From a beta proteobacterium L13 (lineage in GTDB: Bacteria > Pseudomonadota > Gammaproteobacteria > Burkholderiales > Chromobacteriaceae): a DNA stretch of 64,000 nucleotides. Below, one piece after another: positions 48,825 through 58,135 of this stretch. The stretch is taken from positions 248,001 through 312,000 of the forward strand of contig AMYZ01000002.1 of assembly GCA_000335715.1 (NCBI GenBank), written 5' to 3'. A program made the position numbers and the translations under genes. Within the stretch, counting starts at the first letter, position 1. Each line of letters starts with the position of its first letter. A model generated the notes under the pieces. That model saw only the letters and a program-made list of their open reading frames with translations. It was not told the DNA's origin and ran no database searches.

Positions 48825-48859
48825 AAAAAAAGGCTCTGCCGGGGAGAGTCGGCAGAGCC
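48825..48859 (-). terminator. Terminator of the edd-eda transcript
   Basis: GGCTCTGCC (48832-48840) and GGCAGAGCC (48851-48859) with a 10-nt loop. On the minus strand a T7 tract follows (A-run 48825-48831). The 165 bp between it and the eda stop show nothing else. Confidence 0.85.
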
Positions 48860-49025
48860 AGAAGAGAATGCAACAAAACGAACTTCAAAGCCTGCAAGCC
48901 ATGTCGCTACGGCCAACAGGGATCACGGGGCAAGCGTACACAGGCAGGCGATGTGCCCTGCACGATGGCCGCCACAGGCTACCCGCAGGCAGCTCCGGCC
49001 ACAGTGCAGCAGCGCCTGGCTATGC

Positions 49026-49652
49026 CTAGCGTACCGCCAGCGCGCTGGCCGCACGGGCCAGAGCAGTGATACGGTCCCAGTCCTGCGCCGCGATGGCGTC
49101 GTCCGGGGTCAGCCAGCTGCCACCGACAGCCAGCACATTGGGCAGCGCCAGATAGCTTGGCGCGCTGTTCACGTCGATACCACCGGTGGGGCAGAAGCGC
49201 AGCTCCGGCAACGGGCCGGCCAGCGACTTGAGCAGCTTCACGCCGCCGACGGCTTCGGCCGGGAACAGTTTCAGGATGTTGAAGCCCTCGTCCTGCGCGT
49301 GCATGGCTTCGGACGGGGTGGCAATGCCGGGGATGAACGGCACGCCCGAGGCGCGGGCAGCGGCAGCCAGCTCGGCGGTCAGGCCTGGGCTGATGCCGAA
49401 CTGGGCGCCGGCGTCCAGCGCGGCTTCCAGATGGGCACGGGTGCGTACGGTACCGGCGCCCACCAGCGCGCCCGGCACCTCGTCGCGGATGCGGCGCATG
49501 GCGGCCAGTGCGGCCTTGGTGCGCAGGGTGATTTCCAGCGTGCGGATGCCGCCGGCAACCAGCGCGTGCGCCAGGTCTACCGCCACGGCGGCGTCGTTAA
49601 CCACGATAACCGGTACCACCGGGCCTTGGCGAAGCAGAGACAGAGCGTCCAT
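49026..49652 (-). CDS. eda: 2-dehydro-3-deoxy-phosphogluconate (KDPG) aldolase
   Basis: A 208-residue class I aldolase that splits KDPG into pyruvate and glyceraldehyde-3-phosphate, the last Entner-Doudoroff step. E40 and R44 (LEITLRT) and the Schiff-base K128 (FNILKLFPAEA) are present, with VGAGTV and CPTGGID phosphate-site loops. I start at 49652 (MDALSLLRQ). It lies downstream of edd; the gap holds a 20-bp palindrome of the iterated word. A HexR operator precedes edd. Confidence 0.96.
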   Translation of the reverse strand: MDALSLLRQGPVVPVIVVNDAAVAVDLAHALVAGGIRTLEITLRTKAALAAMRRIRDEVPGALVGAGTVRTRAHLEAALDAGAQFGISPGLTAELAAAARASGVPFIPGIATPSEAMHAQDEGFNILKLFPAEAVGGVKLLKSLAGPLPELRFCPTGGIDVNSAPSYLALPNVLAVGGSWLTPDDAIAAQDWDRITALARAASALAVR

Positions 49653-49668
49653 GGTGTGTCCTTTGCTG

Positions 49669-49688
49669 GGGTTGGCCGCGGCCAACCC
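49669..49688. repeat. 20-bp perfect palindrome of overlapping iterated words between edd and eda
   Basis: GGGTTGGCCGCGGCCAACCC is two inverted word cores sharing their central GC. It lies 17 bp upstream of the eda start, so it could fold in the edd-eda mRNA. Confidence 0.85.
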
Positions 49689-49746
49689 GGTCAATAATCG
49701 ATGCAGTTTTTATAGCTCACTGCCGCACGGCAGGGGGCTCAGGCGC

Positions 49747-51585
49747 TTAGCGGCCCGCCCACAGCGGGTGGGCAAAGCTCATGGCGCCGTCTTCGGCAGC
49801 GGTGGCCAGCTGGCGGAAACCGGCAAACAGGTCGCGGCCCACGCCGTACTGGTTGGCGCTCAGGTCAATCTGTACGTGCTCGCGCGCCGCCCATTCGGCG
49901 GCATCCACCAGGATGCTCAGCTCGCCGGTGTTGGCGTCCAGGCGCACCAGGTCGCCATTGCGCACCTTGCCGATGTCACCGCCCAGCAGCGCTTCCGGCG
50001 ACACGTGGATGGCGGCCGGCACCTTGCCGGACGCGCCGGACATGCGGCCGTCGGTCACCAGCGCTACCTTGAAACTGCGCTCCTGCAGCACGCCCAGTGG
50101 CGGCGTCAGTTTGTGCAGTTCCGGCATGCCGTTGGCGCGCGGGCCCTGGAAGCGGATCACCGCCACAAAGTCTTTTTCCAGCTCGCCGCGCTTGAACGCC
50201 GCCAGCAGTTCGTTCTGGTCGTGGAACACCACCGCCGGTGCTTCCACCACGCGGTGCTCGGCTTTCACTGCCGACACCTTGATCACGGCGCGGCCGATAT
50301 TGCCGGTCAGCACCTTCAGGCCGCCGTCGGCGGAGAACGGGTTGGCCGCCGGGCGCAGCACGCCGTCGTCGCCAGATACCGCTGGCGCGTCGCGGAACGC
50401 GGCCTCGCCGTCCTGCAGCCAGGCTTCCTGGCTGTGGGCGCGCAGGCCACGGCCCATGATGGTGGTCACGTCGTCGTGCAGCAGGCCGGCGTCCAGCAGT
50501 TCGCGAATCACATAACCCATGCCGCCGGCGGCGTGGAAGTGGTTCACGTCGGCCTTGCCGTTGGGGTAGGCGCGCACGATCAGCGGTACCACCGCCGACA
50601 GCTCGTCGAAATCGTCCCAGTTCACGTTGATGCCGGCCGCGCGGGCGATGGCATTGATGTGCAGGGTATGGTTGGTGGAGCCGCCTGTGGCCAGCAGGCC
50701 GACGATGCCGTTGACGATGGCTTTCTCGTCGATCACCTCGCAAATCGGGGTAAAGCGGCTGCCCTGGGCCGAGATCTCGGCGGCCACGCGGGCGGCGCGG
50801 CGCGTCAGGGCGTCGCGCAGCGGGGTATTCGGGTTGACGAAGGCGGCACCCGGCAGGTGCAGGCCCATCACTTCCATCAGCATCTGGTTACTGTTGGCGG
50901 TGCCGTAGAAGGTGCAGGTGCCCGGGCCGTGGTAGGACGCCATTTCGGATTCCAGCAGCGCGTCGCGGCCAACCTTGCCTTCGGCGTACAGCTGGCGCAC
51001 CTTGGCTTTTTCGTCGTTGGCGATGCCGGTAGTCATCGGGCCGGCCGGTACAAACACCGCCGGCAGGTGGCCAAAGGCCAGCGCGCCGATCAGCAGGCCG
51101 GGCACGATCTTGTCGCACACGCCCAGGTACAGCGCGGCGTCGAACATCTGGTGGCTCAGTGCAATCGCGGTGCTCATGGCGATGACGTCACGCGAGAACA
51201 AACTCAGCTCCATGCCCTCGAAGCCCTGCGTCACGCCATCGCACATGGCCGGCACGCCGCCGGCAAACTGGGCGGTAGCGCCCACTTTCAGCGCCTCGGC
51301 CTTGATGATGGCCGGGAAGGTTTCCAGCGGCTGGTGCGCCGACAGCATGTCGTTGTAAGCCGACACAATGGCCAGATTGGGGCGGGCCGCTTCTTTCAGA
51401 TGAATCTTGATTCCGTCCGGCATGGCGGCAAAGGCATGCGCCAGGTTGGTACAGGACAGCTGGGAACGCTCGACCTTGCCCTGGCGCATGGCGGCTTGGC
51501 TGCTAGCCAGGTAGGCAGCGCGGGTGTCGCGGCTGCGTTCGATGATGCGCTGGGTAACAGCGTGCAGAACGGGGTGCAGACTCAT
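49747..51585 (-). CDS. edd: 6-phosphogluconate dehydratase
   Basis: A 612-residue IlvD/Edd-family dehydratase that turns 6-phosphogluconate into KDPG. Cys residues expected to bind the [4Fe-4S] cluster lie in MCDGVTQG, near [12 protein letters not shown] and in [32 protein letters not shown] is the C-terminal family motif. The start at 51585 ([10 protein letters not shown]) is preferred over an ATG at 51642, which would run into the HexR operator. Edd is divergent from zwf and shares its control region, with eda downstream. Confidence 0.96.
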   Translation of the reverse strand: MSLHPVLHAVTQRIIERSRDTRAAYLASSQAAMRQGKVERSQLSCTNLAHAFAAMPDGIKIHLKEAARPNLAIVSAYNDMLSAHQPLETFPAIIKAEALKVGATAQFAGGVPAMCDGVTQGFEGMELSLFSRDVIAMSTAIALSHQMFDAALYLGVCDKIVPGLLIGALAFGHLPAVFVPAGPMTTGIANDEKAKVRQLYAEGKVGRDALLESEMASYHGPGTCTFYGTANSNQMLMEVMGLHLPGAAFVNPNTPLRDALTRRAARVAAEISAQGSRFTPICEVIDEKAIVNGIVGLLATGGSTNHTLHINAIARAAGINVNWDDFDELSAVVPLIVRAYPNGKADVNHFHAAGGMGYVIRELLDAGLLHDDVTTIMGRGLRAHSQEAWLQDGEAAFRDAPAVSGDDGVLRPAANPFSADGGLKVLTGNIGRAVIKVSAVKAEHRVVEAPAVVFHDQNELLAAFKRGELEKDFVAVIRFQGPRANGMPELHKLTPPLGVLQERSFKVALVTDGRMSGASGKVPAAIHVSPEALLGGDIGKVRNGDLVRLDANTGELSILVDAAEWAAREHVQIDLSANQYGVGRDLFAGFRQLATAAEDGAMSFAHPLWAGR

Positions 51586-51615
51586 TGGTATCGGCCCTGA
51601 TGAAGGTGCTTGAAT

Positions 51616-51630
51616 GGTAGTTTTACTACA
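51616..51630. promoter_or_regulatory. HexR operator in the edd promoter
   Basis: GGTAGTTTTACTACA matches the HexR palindrome consensus TGTARTWWWAYTACA at 14 of 15 positions and is 31 bp before the edd start. On the minus strand a TTGCAA (51637-51642) and TACCAT (51614-51619) 17 bp apart could be the -35 and -10 boxes, with the operator between them. Confidence 0.8.
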
Positions 51631-51772
51631 GTCTGTTTGCAAGGCGCTACACGATAAAAAGCCGCTTTATTTTCACAAAAACCCAACTTATCTTTTTATT
51701 ATCATAATGTTATATAAGTGTTGGCCGGCAGCAACAATAAAAATCGCCAACAAGCCCACCCGACAATCGACG

Positions 51773-51807
51773 TAGACAAGCGGGCAGCGTTTGGTAATAT
51801 AACTACA
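51773..51807 (+). promoter_or_regulatory. zwf promoter with overlapping HexR operator
   Basis: GGTAATATAACTACA (51793-51807) matches the HexR consensus at 14 of 15 positions. It overlaps a TAATAT -10 box (51795-51800) that has TAGACA (51773-51778) 16 bp upstream. The operator ends 27 bp before the zwf start, so bound HexR would block the promoter. Confidence 0.78.
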
Positions 51808-51834
51808 TCACAACCTTGGGCGAGAATAATCAGG

Positions 51835-53307
51835 ATGGAGAACGCAACCCTGCACACCCCGGCATTCGATATGGTGCTATTCGGGGGCACTGGCGACTTG
51901 GTCATGCGCAAGCTGCTGCCGTCGCTTTACCAGGCACACGCTGCCGGCCTGCTGCACGAAGCCGGCCGTATCCTGGCGCTGGGGCGCCGTGACATGAGCC
52001 GTGACGACTACCTGGCCATGGTAGAAAAGAACGCGCGCGTGCACGTGAAGGAGCACTTCTCCACCGAAGACTGGAACAGCTTTCTCGCCCGCGTTCAATA
52101 CCTGAAGGTAGACGCCGCCACGCCGGAACACTACCCGGCACTGGCCGAGGCGGTAAAAACCGGCGGCGACCGCGTTACCGTGTGCTACCTGGCCACCGCG
52201 CCCGACCTGTTTGAAGGCATTTGCGACAACCTGGCCGCCGTCGGGCTAAACCACGACCAGGTACGCGTGGTACTGGAAAAACCGCTGGGCCACGACCTGG
52301 AATCGTCCAACGAGATCAACGAAGCGGTGGCACGCCACTTCAAGGAAGAGCAGCTGTATCGTATCGACCACTATCTGGGTAAAGAGTCGGTACAGAACCT
52401 GCTGGCCATCCGCTTTGCCAACGCGCTGTTCGAGCCGCTATGGCGCCGCGAGTGGATTCACGACGTGCAGATCACCATTGCCGAAGACCTAGGTGTAGGC
52501 ACGCGTGGCGACTTTTACGACGACACCGGCGCGCTGCGCGACATGGTGCAAAACCACCTGCTGCAGCTGCTGTGCATCGTCACCATGGAGCCACCGGCCA
52601 ACCTGGGTGCCGACGCCGTACGCGACGAAAAGCTGAAAGTGCTGAAAGCACTGCGCCCGTTTACCGAGCAAGACGTTGCCAGCAAAACCGTGCGCGGCCA
52701 GTACAAAGCCGGCGCCGTGGCCGGCCAGCCGGTTACCGGCTATCTGCAGGAACAAGGCATCCCGGCCGGTAGCCAAACCGAAACCTTTGTGGCCATCAAG
52801 GCCGAAATCGACAACTGGCGCTGGGCCGGCGTACCGTTCTTCCTGCGCACCGGCAAGCGCATGCAGGAACGCCTGGCCGAAATCGTCATCAACTTCCGCG
52901 ACGTGCCGCACCACCTGTTTGCCAGCCCTACCGGCCAGAACACCGCCAACCGCCTGGTGATCCGCCTGCAGCCGGAAGAAAGCATCCGCCTGTACTTCCT
53001 GTCCAAGGAGCCGGGCGACACGCAGCGCCTGCAGCCGGTACACCTGAACCTGGACTTCCACGAATCGTTCAAAGCCCGCCGTGCCGACGCCTACGAGCGC
53101 CTGCTGCTGGATGTGATCCGCGGCAAGCTGGCGCTGTTCATGCGCCGTGACGAGCTGGTAGAAGCCTGGCGCTGGGTAGAGCCCATCATGGACAACTGGG
53201 CGCGCAGCACCATCCCGCCCAAGCAGTACACCGCCGGCACCTGGGGGCCCGCCGCCTCCAGCGCGCTGCTGAGCCGTGATGGCATCAGCTGGCACGAAGA
53301 GTGTTAA
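51835..53307 (+). CDS. zwf: Glucose-6-phosphate 1-dehydrogenase
   Basis: A 490-residue NADP+-dependent enzyme, entry to the Entner-Doudoroff and pentose-phosphate routes. [15 protein letters not shown] is the nucleotide loop and [14 protein letters not shown] the substrate site with the catalytic His nearby; [13 protein letters not shown] is also diagnostic. I use the ATG at 51835; an in-frame start at 51718 would lie upstream of the promoter. It is divergent from edd and heads the run zwf-pgl-glk-hexR-pgi. Confidence 0.97.
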   Translation: MENATLHTPAFDMVLFGGTGDLVMRKLLPSLYQAHAAGLLHEAGRILALGRRDMSRDDYLAMVEKNARVHVKEHFSTEDWNSFLARVQYLKVDAATPEHYPALAEAVKTGGDRVTVCYLATAPDLFEGICDNLAAVGLNHDQVRVVLEKPLGHDLESSNEINEAVARHFKEEQLYRIDHYLGKESVQNLLAIRFANALFEPLWRREWIHDVQITIAEDLGVGTRGDFYDDTGALRDMVQNHLLQLLCIVTMEPPANLGADAVRDEKLKVLKALRPFTEQDVASKTVRGQYKAGAVAGQPVTGYLQEQGIPAGSQTETFVAIKAEIDNWRWAGVPFFLRTGKRMQERLAEIVINFRDVPHHLFASPTGQNTANRLVIRLQPEESIRLYFLSKEPGDTQRLQPVHLNLDFHESFKARRADAYERLLLDVIRGKLALFMRRDELVEAWRWVEPIMDNWARSTIPPKQYTAGTWGPAASSALLSRDGISWHEEC

Positions 53308-53478
53308 TCAAGGTATAAGGCTGGCCCGGCCTGCGCGCTGCGGCCAACCTAGCCCCCGGCCCTGCCGGGTGGCAAACCGGCGGCGCTCATGCCCCACCCC
53401 GACACGCATGAGCGCCGCCCGCATAGCTTCCGAGCCCGGACCACCGGGCCGACCAGGTCGCCGCAAGACGACCCCTGC

Positions 53479-54171
53479 ATGGACGATACAGAGATGCTTC
53501 TGAACGAATTCCCCCAGGCTGCCGACGCGAGTGCAGCCCTGGCCCAGGCAGTAGCCGCCGACCTGGCTGCCGCCATCGAAGCCCGTGGCCGCGCCACGCT
53601 GGCGGTGTCCGGCGGCCGCTCGCCGGTGCCGTTTTTCCAGGCGCTGGCGCAAACCGCGCTGGACTGGCCGCGCGTAACCATCACCCTGGTAGACGAGCGC
53701 GTGGTGCCGCCCGAACACGCCGACAGCAATGCCGGCCTGGTGCGCCAGTACCTGCTGCAAGATCACGCTATGGCCGCCGCCTTCCTGCCGCTTGTCACCA
53801 CGGCCACCAGCCCCGAGCAAGAGCTGGCCACAGCGCAAACGCTGTGGCAAACGCCGGATGTGGTGGTGCTGGGCATGGGCGACGACGGCCACACCGCCTC
53901 GCTGTTCCCCGCCGCCGCACAGCTGGCCGCCGGGCTGGATGCGGCCAACCCGCACGCCCTGCTGACCGTGGTGCCCCCCGCCGCACCGCATACCCGCATC
54001 AGCATGACGCTGGCCGAGCTGCGCCGTAGCGGCAAGCTGTACCTGGCCATTGCCGGTGCCAATAAACGCGCCGTGCTCGACACCGCCCGGCAAGGCATGA
54101 ACGATACCTACCCCATCAGCTACCTGCTGCAGCCTTCGGAGAAACCGCTTCATGTCTACTGGGCAGCCTAA
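53479..54171 (+). CDS. pgl: 6-phosphogluconolactonase
   Basis: A 230-residue NagB-fold lactonase that hydrolyses 6-phosphogluconolactone to 6-phosphogluconate. VSGGRSPVPFFQAL, ITLVDERVVPPEHADSN and GMGDDGHTASLFP are the three family motifs. The start is either 53479 or the Met at 53494; both lack a strong ribosome site. It follows zwf by about 170 bp with one copy of the iterated word (53339-53349) in the gap, and its 3' end overlaps glk by 20 bases, so the two are coupled. Confidence 0.94.
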   Translation: MDDTEMLLNEFPQAADASAALAQAVAADLAAAIEARGRATLAVSGGRSPVPFFQALAQTALDWPRVTITLVDERVVPPEHADSNAGLVRQYLLQDHAMAAAFLPLVTTATSPEQELATAQTLWQTPDVVVLGMGDDGHTASLFPAAAQLAAGLDAANPHALLTVVPPAAPHTRISMTLAELRRSGKLYLAIAGANKRAVLDTARQGMNDTYPISYLLQPSEKPLHVYWAA

Positions 54172-55138
54172 TCCCTATCCGCGCCTGCTGGCCGACATCG
54201 GCGGCACCAATGCCCGCTTTGCGCTGGAAACCGCGCCGGGCGTCATCGAAGACATCGACGTGCTGCCGTGCAACAGCTACGCCACGCTGGCCGACGCCAT
54301 GCGCAGCTACCTGGAAGGCGCGCACACCCGCGCCGTGCACCACGCCGCCATCGGCATTGCCAACCCGGTAAACGGCGACCGCGTGCAGATGACCAACCAC
54401 CACTGGTCGTTTTCCATCGAGGAAACCCGCCAGGCGCTGGGCCTGCACACCCTGCTGGTGCTGAACGACTTCACCGCGCTGGCGCTGTCGCTGCCGCACC
54501 TGCCGGCCAATGAGCTGGTACAGGTAGGCGGCGGTGAGGCCAAACCCGGTGCCAAGGCGCTGATCGGCGCCGGTACCGGCCTGGGCGTATCCGGCCTGCT
54601 GCCGGCTGGCGGCGACTGGGTAGCCATCGCCGGCGAAGGCGGCCACGTGGCGTTTTCGCCGCTGAACGACGACGAAGCCGCACTGCTGCGCTACGCGCAG
54701 ACCCGGTTTGGCGAGCACGTTTCCGCCGAACGCTTTTTGTCCGGCCCCGGCCTGGAGCTGATTCACGACGCCCTCAGCGTGCAGGCAGGTGAAGCTGCCG
54801 GCCAGCTGTCGGCCGCGCAGATCAGCGAACGCGGCCTGTCCGGCCGCGATGCGCGCTGCGTGCGCGTGCTGGAGCTGTTCTGCGCCATGCTGGGCAGCGC
54901 TGCGGCCAACCTGGCGCTGACGCTGGGCGCCGTCGGTGGCGTGTACATTGGCGGCGGCGTGGTGCCACGCCTGGGCGAGTTCTTTGCCCGCTCCGCCTTC
55001 CGCGCCCGCTTCGAGGCTACCGGCCGCTTTGCCGCCTACACCGGTGCCATGCCGGTGTACGTGATCCACAGCCCCTACCCCGCGCTAACCGGCGTGCGTG
55101 CCGCGCTGCGCAGCCACCTGGGAGAGCACGATGCTTGA
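54152..55138 (+). CDS. glk: Glucokinase
   Basis: A 328-residue group A glucokinase that phosphorylates glucose brought in by GtsABCD. LADIGGTNARFAL is the phosphate-1 loop; LLVLNDFTALALSLP carries the catalytic Asp, IGAGTGLGVSGL the next loop, and GEGGHVAFSP the sugar-binding His/Glu region. Its start lies inside the 3' end of pgl and its stop overlaps the hexR start by eight bases. Such tight packing suggests one transcript for pgl-glk-hexR. Confidence 0.95.
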   Translation: MSTGQPNPYPRLLADIGGTNARFALETAPGVIEDIDVLPCNSYATLADAMRSYLEGAHTRAVHHAAIGIANPVNGDRVQMTNHHWSFSIEETRQALGLHTLLVLNDFTALALSLPHLPANELVQVGGGEAKPGAKALIGAGTGLGVSGLLPAGGDWVAIAGEGGHVAFSPLNDDEAALLRYAQTRFGEHVSAERFLSGPGLELIHDALSVQAGEAAGQLSAAQISERGLSGRDARCVRVLELFCAMLGSAAANLALTLGAVGGVYIGGGVVPRLGEFFARSAFRARFEATGRFAAYTGAMPVYVIHSPYPALTGVRAALRSHLGEHDA

Positions 55139-55982
55139 GAAAATCCGCAGCGACCTGGATAAACTGTCCGGCGCCGAGCGCCGGGTAGCCGAGCAAGTGC
55201 TGGCGCAGCCGTATACCGTGATGCAGTCGGCGGTATCCGACATTGCCGCCAGCGCGGGCGTCAGCCAGCCCACGGTCATCCGCTTCTGCCGCAGCATGGG
55301 CTTTTCCGGCCTGTCCGACTTCAAGCTCAAGCTGGCCGGCACCCTGGTAGGTGGCGTGCCCTTCGTGCACTCCAGCGTACGCCCGGAAGACCCGGTGTCG
55401 GAAATCACCGCCAAGGTGTTCGACAACACCGTCACCGCGCTGCTGAAGTGCCGTAACGACGTGAACCCGCAGGCGGTAGACGCCGCGGTAGACCTGCTGT
55501 CGCACGCCCGCCGCATCGAGTTTTACGGCCTGGGCAACTCCGGCATCATCGCCGCCGACGCCCAGCACAAGTTCTTCCGCTTCGGCATCCCCACCGTGGC
55601 CTACGCCGACAGCCACATCCAGATCATGGCCGCCACGCTGCTGACGCCGGACGACGTACTGGTGGCCATTTCCAGCTCCGGCCGCTCGCGCGAGCTGATG
55701 GACGCCGTCAACGCCGCACTGGAAAGCGGCGCCAAGGTGATTGCCATCACCGTGCCGGGCACGCCGCTGGCCGAACGCGCCACCGTGACGCTGGAAGTGG
55801 ACTCGCCGGAAGACAACGAAACCTACAGCCCCATGCTCAGCCGCATCCTGCACCTGGTGCTGATCGATATCCTGACCGTGGGCGTGGCGCTCAAACGCGG
55901 CCCTGGCCTCGCCACGCAACTGGAAAAAGCCAAACGCAGCCTGAGGCAAAAACGGCTGCGCAACGACAACGACGACGAATAA
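55131..55982 (+). CDS. hexR: HexR, RpiR-family repressor of central carbon genes
   Basis: A 283-residue RpiR-type regulator that binds KDPG through its SIS domain and controls zwf, edd, eda and related genes. The N-terminal HTH (about 1-77) has IAASAGVSQPTVIRFCRSMG and the SIS domain (about 125-260) GLGNSGIIAADAQHKF and AISSSGRSRELMDAV. The start at 55131 has GGAG upstream. Two operators with the HexR consensus lie in the edd-zwf region of this same cluster, which supports the name. Confidence 0.95.
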   Translation: MLEKIRSDLDKLSGAERRVAEQVLAQPYTVMQSAVSDIAASAGVSQPTVIRFCRSMGFSGLSDFKLKLAGTLVGGVPFVHSSVRPEDPVSEITAKVFDNTVTALLKCRNDVNPQAVDAAVDLLSHARRIEFYGLGNSGIIAADAQHKFFRFGIPTVAYADSHIQIMAATLLTPDDVLVAISSSGRSRELMDAVNAALESGAKVIAITVPGTPLAERATVTLEVDSPEDNETYSPMLSRILHLVLIDILTVGVALKRGPGLATQLEKAKRSLRQKRLRNDNDDE

Positions 55983-56027
55983 GCTGCGCCCCACGTTGGC
56001 CGCAGACACACAGAACCTGGAGAAAAC

Positions 56028-57677
56028 ATGAGCGCCCTCACCCAGCTCCCCGCCTGGCAAGCCCTGTGGGACCACTTTGCCGACGCCAAACATCACCATA
56101 TGCGTGACCTGTTTGCCAGCGACCCGCAGCGTGCCGAACGCTACGCGCTGGAAGTGGGCGGCCTGTTCCTGGACTACTCCAAAAACCGCATCACCGACGA
56201 CACCCTGCGCGGCCTGATGCAGCTGGCCCGCGAAGCCGGCCTGCCGACCAAGCTCAAGGCCATGTTCAAGGGCGAAAAGATCAACAGCACCGAAAACCGT
56301 GCCGTACTGCACGTGGCGCTGCGCAACCGCACCAACTCGCCGATTCTGGTAGACGGTGAAGACGTGATGCCCAAGGTGAACTCGGTACTGGCGCGCATGG
56401 GCAAGTTCTGCCACGCCATCCGCAGCGGCGAATGGCTGGGCTACACCCACCAGCCCATTACCGACGTGGTCAGCATCGGCATCGGCGGCAGCGACCTGGG
56501 CCCGCTGATGGTGTGCAGCGCGCTCAAGCCGTTTGGCCACCCGCGCATGAACATGCACTTTGTGTCCAACGTGGACGGCGCACAGCTCAAGGAAACCCTG
56601 AAAAAGGTACACCCGGAAACCACCCTGTTCATCGTGGAATCCAAAACCTTCACCACTCAGGAAACGCTGACCAACGCGCTGACCGCCCGCGAATGGTTCG
56701 TGGCGCGCGCGCGCGACGAAAAAGCCGTCGCCAAGCACTTTGTGGCCGTGTCCACCAACAAGAAAGCCGTGGCCGAATTCGGTATCGACCCGGCCAATAT
56801 GTTCGAATTCTGGGACTGGGTAGGCGGCCGCTACAGCCTGTGGTCGGCCATCGGCCTGCCCATCATGCTGTACCTGGGCGAAGAAAACTTCACCGAGCTG
56901 CTCAACGGCGCCCACATCATGGACCAGCACTTTGCCAACGCCTCGTTCGAGCAAAACATGCCCGTGCTGCTGGCCATGATCGGCATCTGGTACATCAACT
57001 ACTACGGCGGCGGCAGCCACGTCATCGCCCCGTACGACCAGTACCTGCACCGCCTGCCCGCCTTCATCCAGCAGCTAGACATGGAATCCAACGGCAAGCA
57101 AACCTGTCTGGACGGCAGCCCGGTAGACTTTGAAACCGCGCCCATCATCTGGGGCGAAACCGGCATCAACGGCCAGCACGCCTTCTTCCAGCTGCTGCAC
57201 CAGGGCACCCACATCTCGCCCATCGACCTGATCTGCTCGCTGCAAAACAGCTCCAGCCTGCCCGGCCACCACGAAATCCTGCTGGCCAACGTGTTTGCCC
57301 AGGCCGAAGCCTTCATGCGCGGCAAAACCGCCGAAGAAGTCCGCGAAGAGTTGGCCGCACAGGGCCTGAAAGGCGATGCGCTGGAAGCGCTGGTGCCGCA
57401 CAAGGTATTTGGCGGCAACCGCCCCACCAACACCCTGCTGATGGACCGCCTCGACCCACGCAACCTGGGCAGCCTGATTGCGCTGTACGAACACAAGATC
57501 TTCGTGCAAGGCGTGATCTGGGGCATCAACAGCTTCGACCAGTGGGGCGTAGAGCTGGGCAAACAGCTGGCCAAAACCATCCACGCCGAGCTGGCCGGCA
57601 AGCTGGACGACGCCCCGCACGACAGCTCCACCAAAGCGCTGATCCGCCGCTACCGCCGCGCCAACGCCGGCCAGTAA
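56028..57677 (+). CDS. pgi: Glucose-6-phosphate isomerase
   Basis: A 549-residue isomerase interconverting glucose-6-phosphate and fructose-6-phosphate. [14 protein letters not shown] is the phosphate-binding SIS loop, and [14 protein letters not shown] and GQLLHQGT-like [17 protein letters not shown] are signature regions with the catalytic Glu and His. Full length. It follows hexR by 45 bp, with a GTTGGCCGCA copy in the gap (55995-56004) and GGAG before the ATG. In an Entner-Doudoroff organism it recycles triose carbon back to glucose-6-phosphate. A strong terminator ends the cluster. Confidence 0.97.
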   Translation: MSALTQLPAWQALWDHFADAKHHHMRDLFASDPQRAERYALEVGGLFLDYSKNRITDDTLRGLMQLAREAGLPTKLKAMFKGEKINSTENRAVLHVALRNRTNSPILVDGEDVMPKVNSVLARMGKFCHAIRSGEWLGYTHQPITDVVSIGIGGSDLGPLMVCSALKPFGHPRMNMHFVSNVDGAQLKETLKKVHPETTLFIVESKTFTTQETLTNALTAREWFVARARDEKAVAKHFVAVSTNKKAVAEFGIDPANMFEFWDWVGGRYSLWSAIGLPIMLYLGEENFTELLNGAHIMDQHFANASFEQNMPVLLAMIGIWYINYYGGGSHVIAPYDQYLHRLPAFIQQLDMESNGKQTCLDGSPVDFETAPIIWGETGINGQHAFFQLLHQGTHISPIDLICSLQNSSSLPGHHEILLANVFAQAEAFMRGKTAEEVREELAAQGLKGDALEALVPHKVFGGNRPTNTLLMDRLDPRNLGSLIALYEHKIFVQGVIWGINSFDQWGVELGKQLAKTIHAELAGKLDDAPHDSSTKALIRRYRRANAGQ

Positions 57678-57706
57678 GCCTACGGCCAACCTGGCCCTGC
57701 CACAGC

Positions 57707-57736
57707 AAAACGCCCCGTCGAGACGGGGCGTTTTTT
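57707..57736 (+). terminator. Terminator of the zwf-pgi cluster
   Basis: CGCCCCGTC (57711-57719) and GACGGGGCG (57722-57730), flanked by A4 and T6. Confidence 0.93.
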
Positions 57737-57899
57737 GTTTGGCCGGTAACGCTGGCGCTTGGGCAACGGCGCACGATGTGCATGCACGGGCTACGGGTTG
57801 CGGCCAACTTGACCAGACAACTAGCAAACAATCCCGTAGAAATAGCCAATAGGCCAACTGCCAGAATGTTAGTCAGGCACCCCATCCCGTTGGCGCGAG

Positions 57900-58080
57900 C
57901 CGGGCAAAAGGGTGCGCCCCAGGTTTTAAGACGCCGATTTGTCTGAGTCCCGAGCCGTTAGCGAGGGGCGAGTTCGGCGGCGCCTGGGGCGTGCCCTTTT
58001 GCCCGGGGTTTCGAGCAGCCCCGGGGCGCGGGGGAATGAAAAGGGGGCGGCGACCCGCCCCCTTTTCCCGTTTGCCGGGC
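57900..58080. repeat. Long imperfect inverted repeat plus hairpin cluster, candidate mobile or structured element
   Basis: The gap 57678-58135 has no gene. Arms at 57900-57923 and 57983-58006 match at 22 of 24 bases (CCGGGCAAAAGGG... against its complement). An inner CGCCGA/TCGGCG pair (57932-57937, 57974-57979) continues the stem. Next come CCCGGGG/CCCCGGG (about 58002-58026) and AAAAGGGGGCGG/CCGCCCCCTTTT (about 58039-58065). The layout resembles a non-autonomous repeat or a structured RNA. A low-GC gene follows directly. A separate TTGCGGCCAACTTG copy lies at 57798. Confidence 0.6.
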
Positions 58081-58135
58081 GGAACCGGCATTTTCAAAAA
58101 TCATCCGCGTAGCGGATTCAATACCGAAAGAACTA

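Noticed and set aside
49186-51600. Plus-strand open frame of about 800 codons opposite eda and edd
   Set aside because: It spans two clear enzyme genes on the other strand and shows only composition-driven sequence; no motif.
55017-57050. Minus-strand open frame of about 680 codons opposite hexR and pgi
   Set aside because: Antisense to two secure genes; Val/Gly/His-rich shadow of GC-rich coding DNA.
57873-58097. A 74-codon minus-strand open frame over the hairpin element
   Set aside because: It is Pro/Gly/Arg-rich, covers the inverted repeat itself and has no ribosome site; more likely a by-product of the repeat than a gene.
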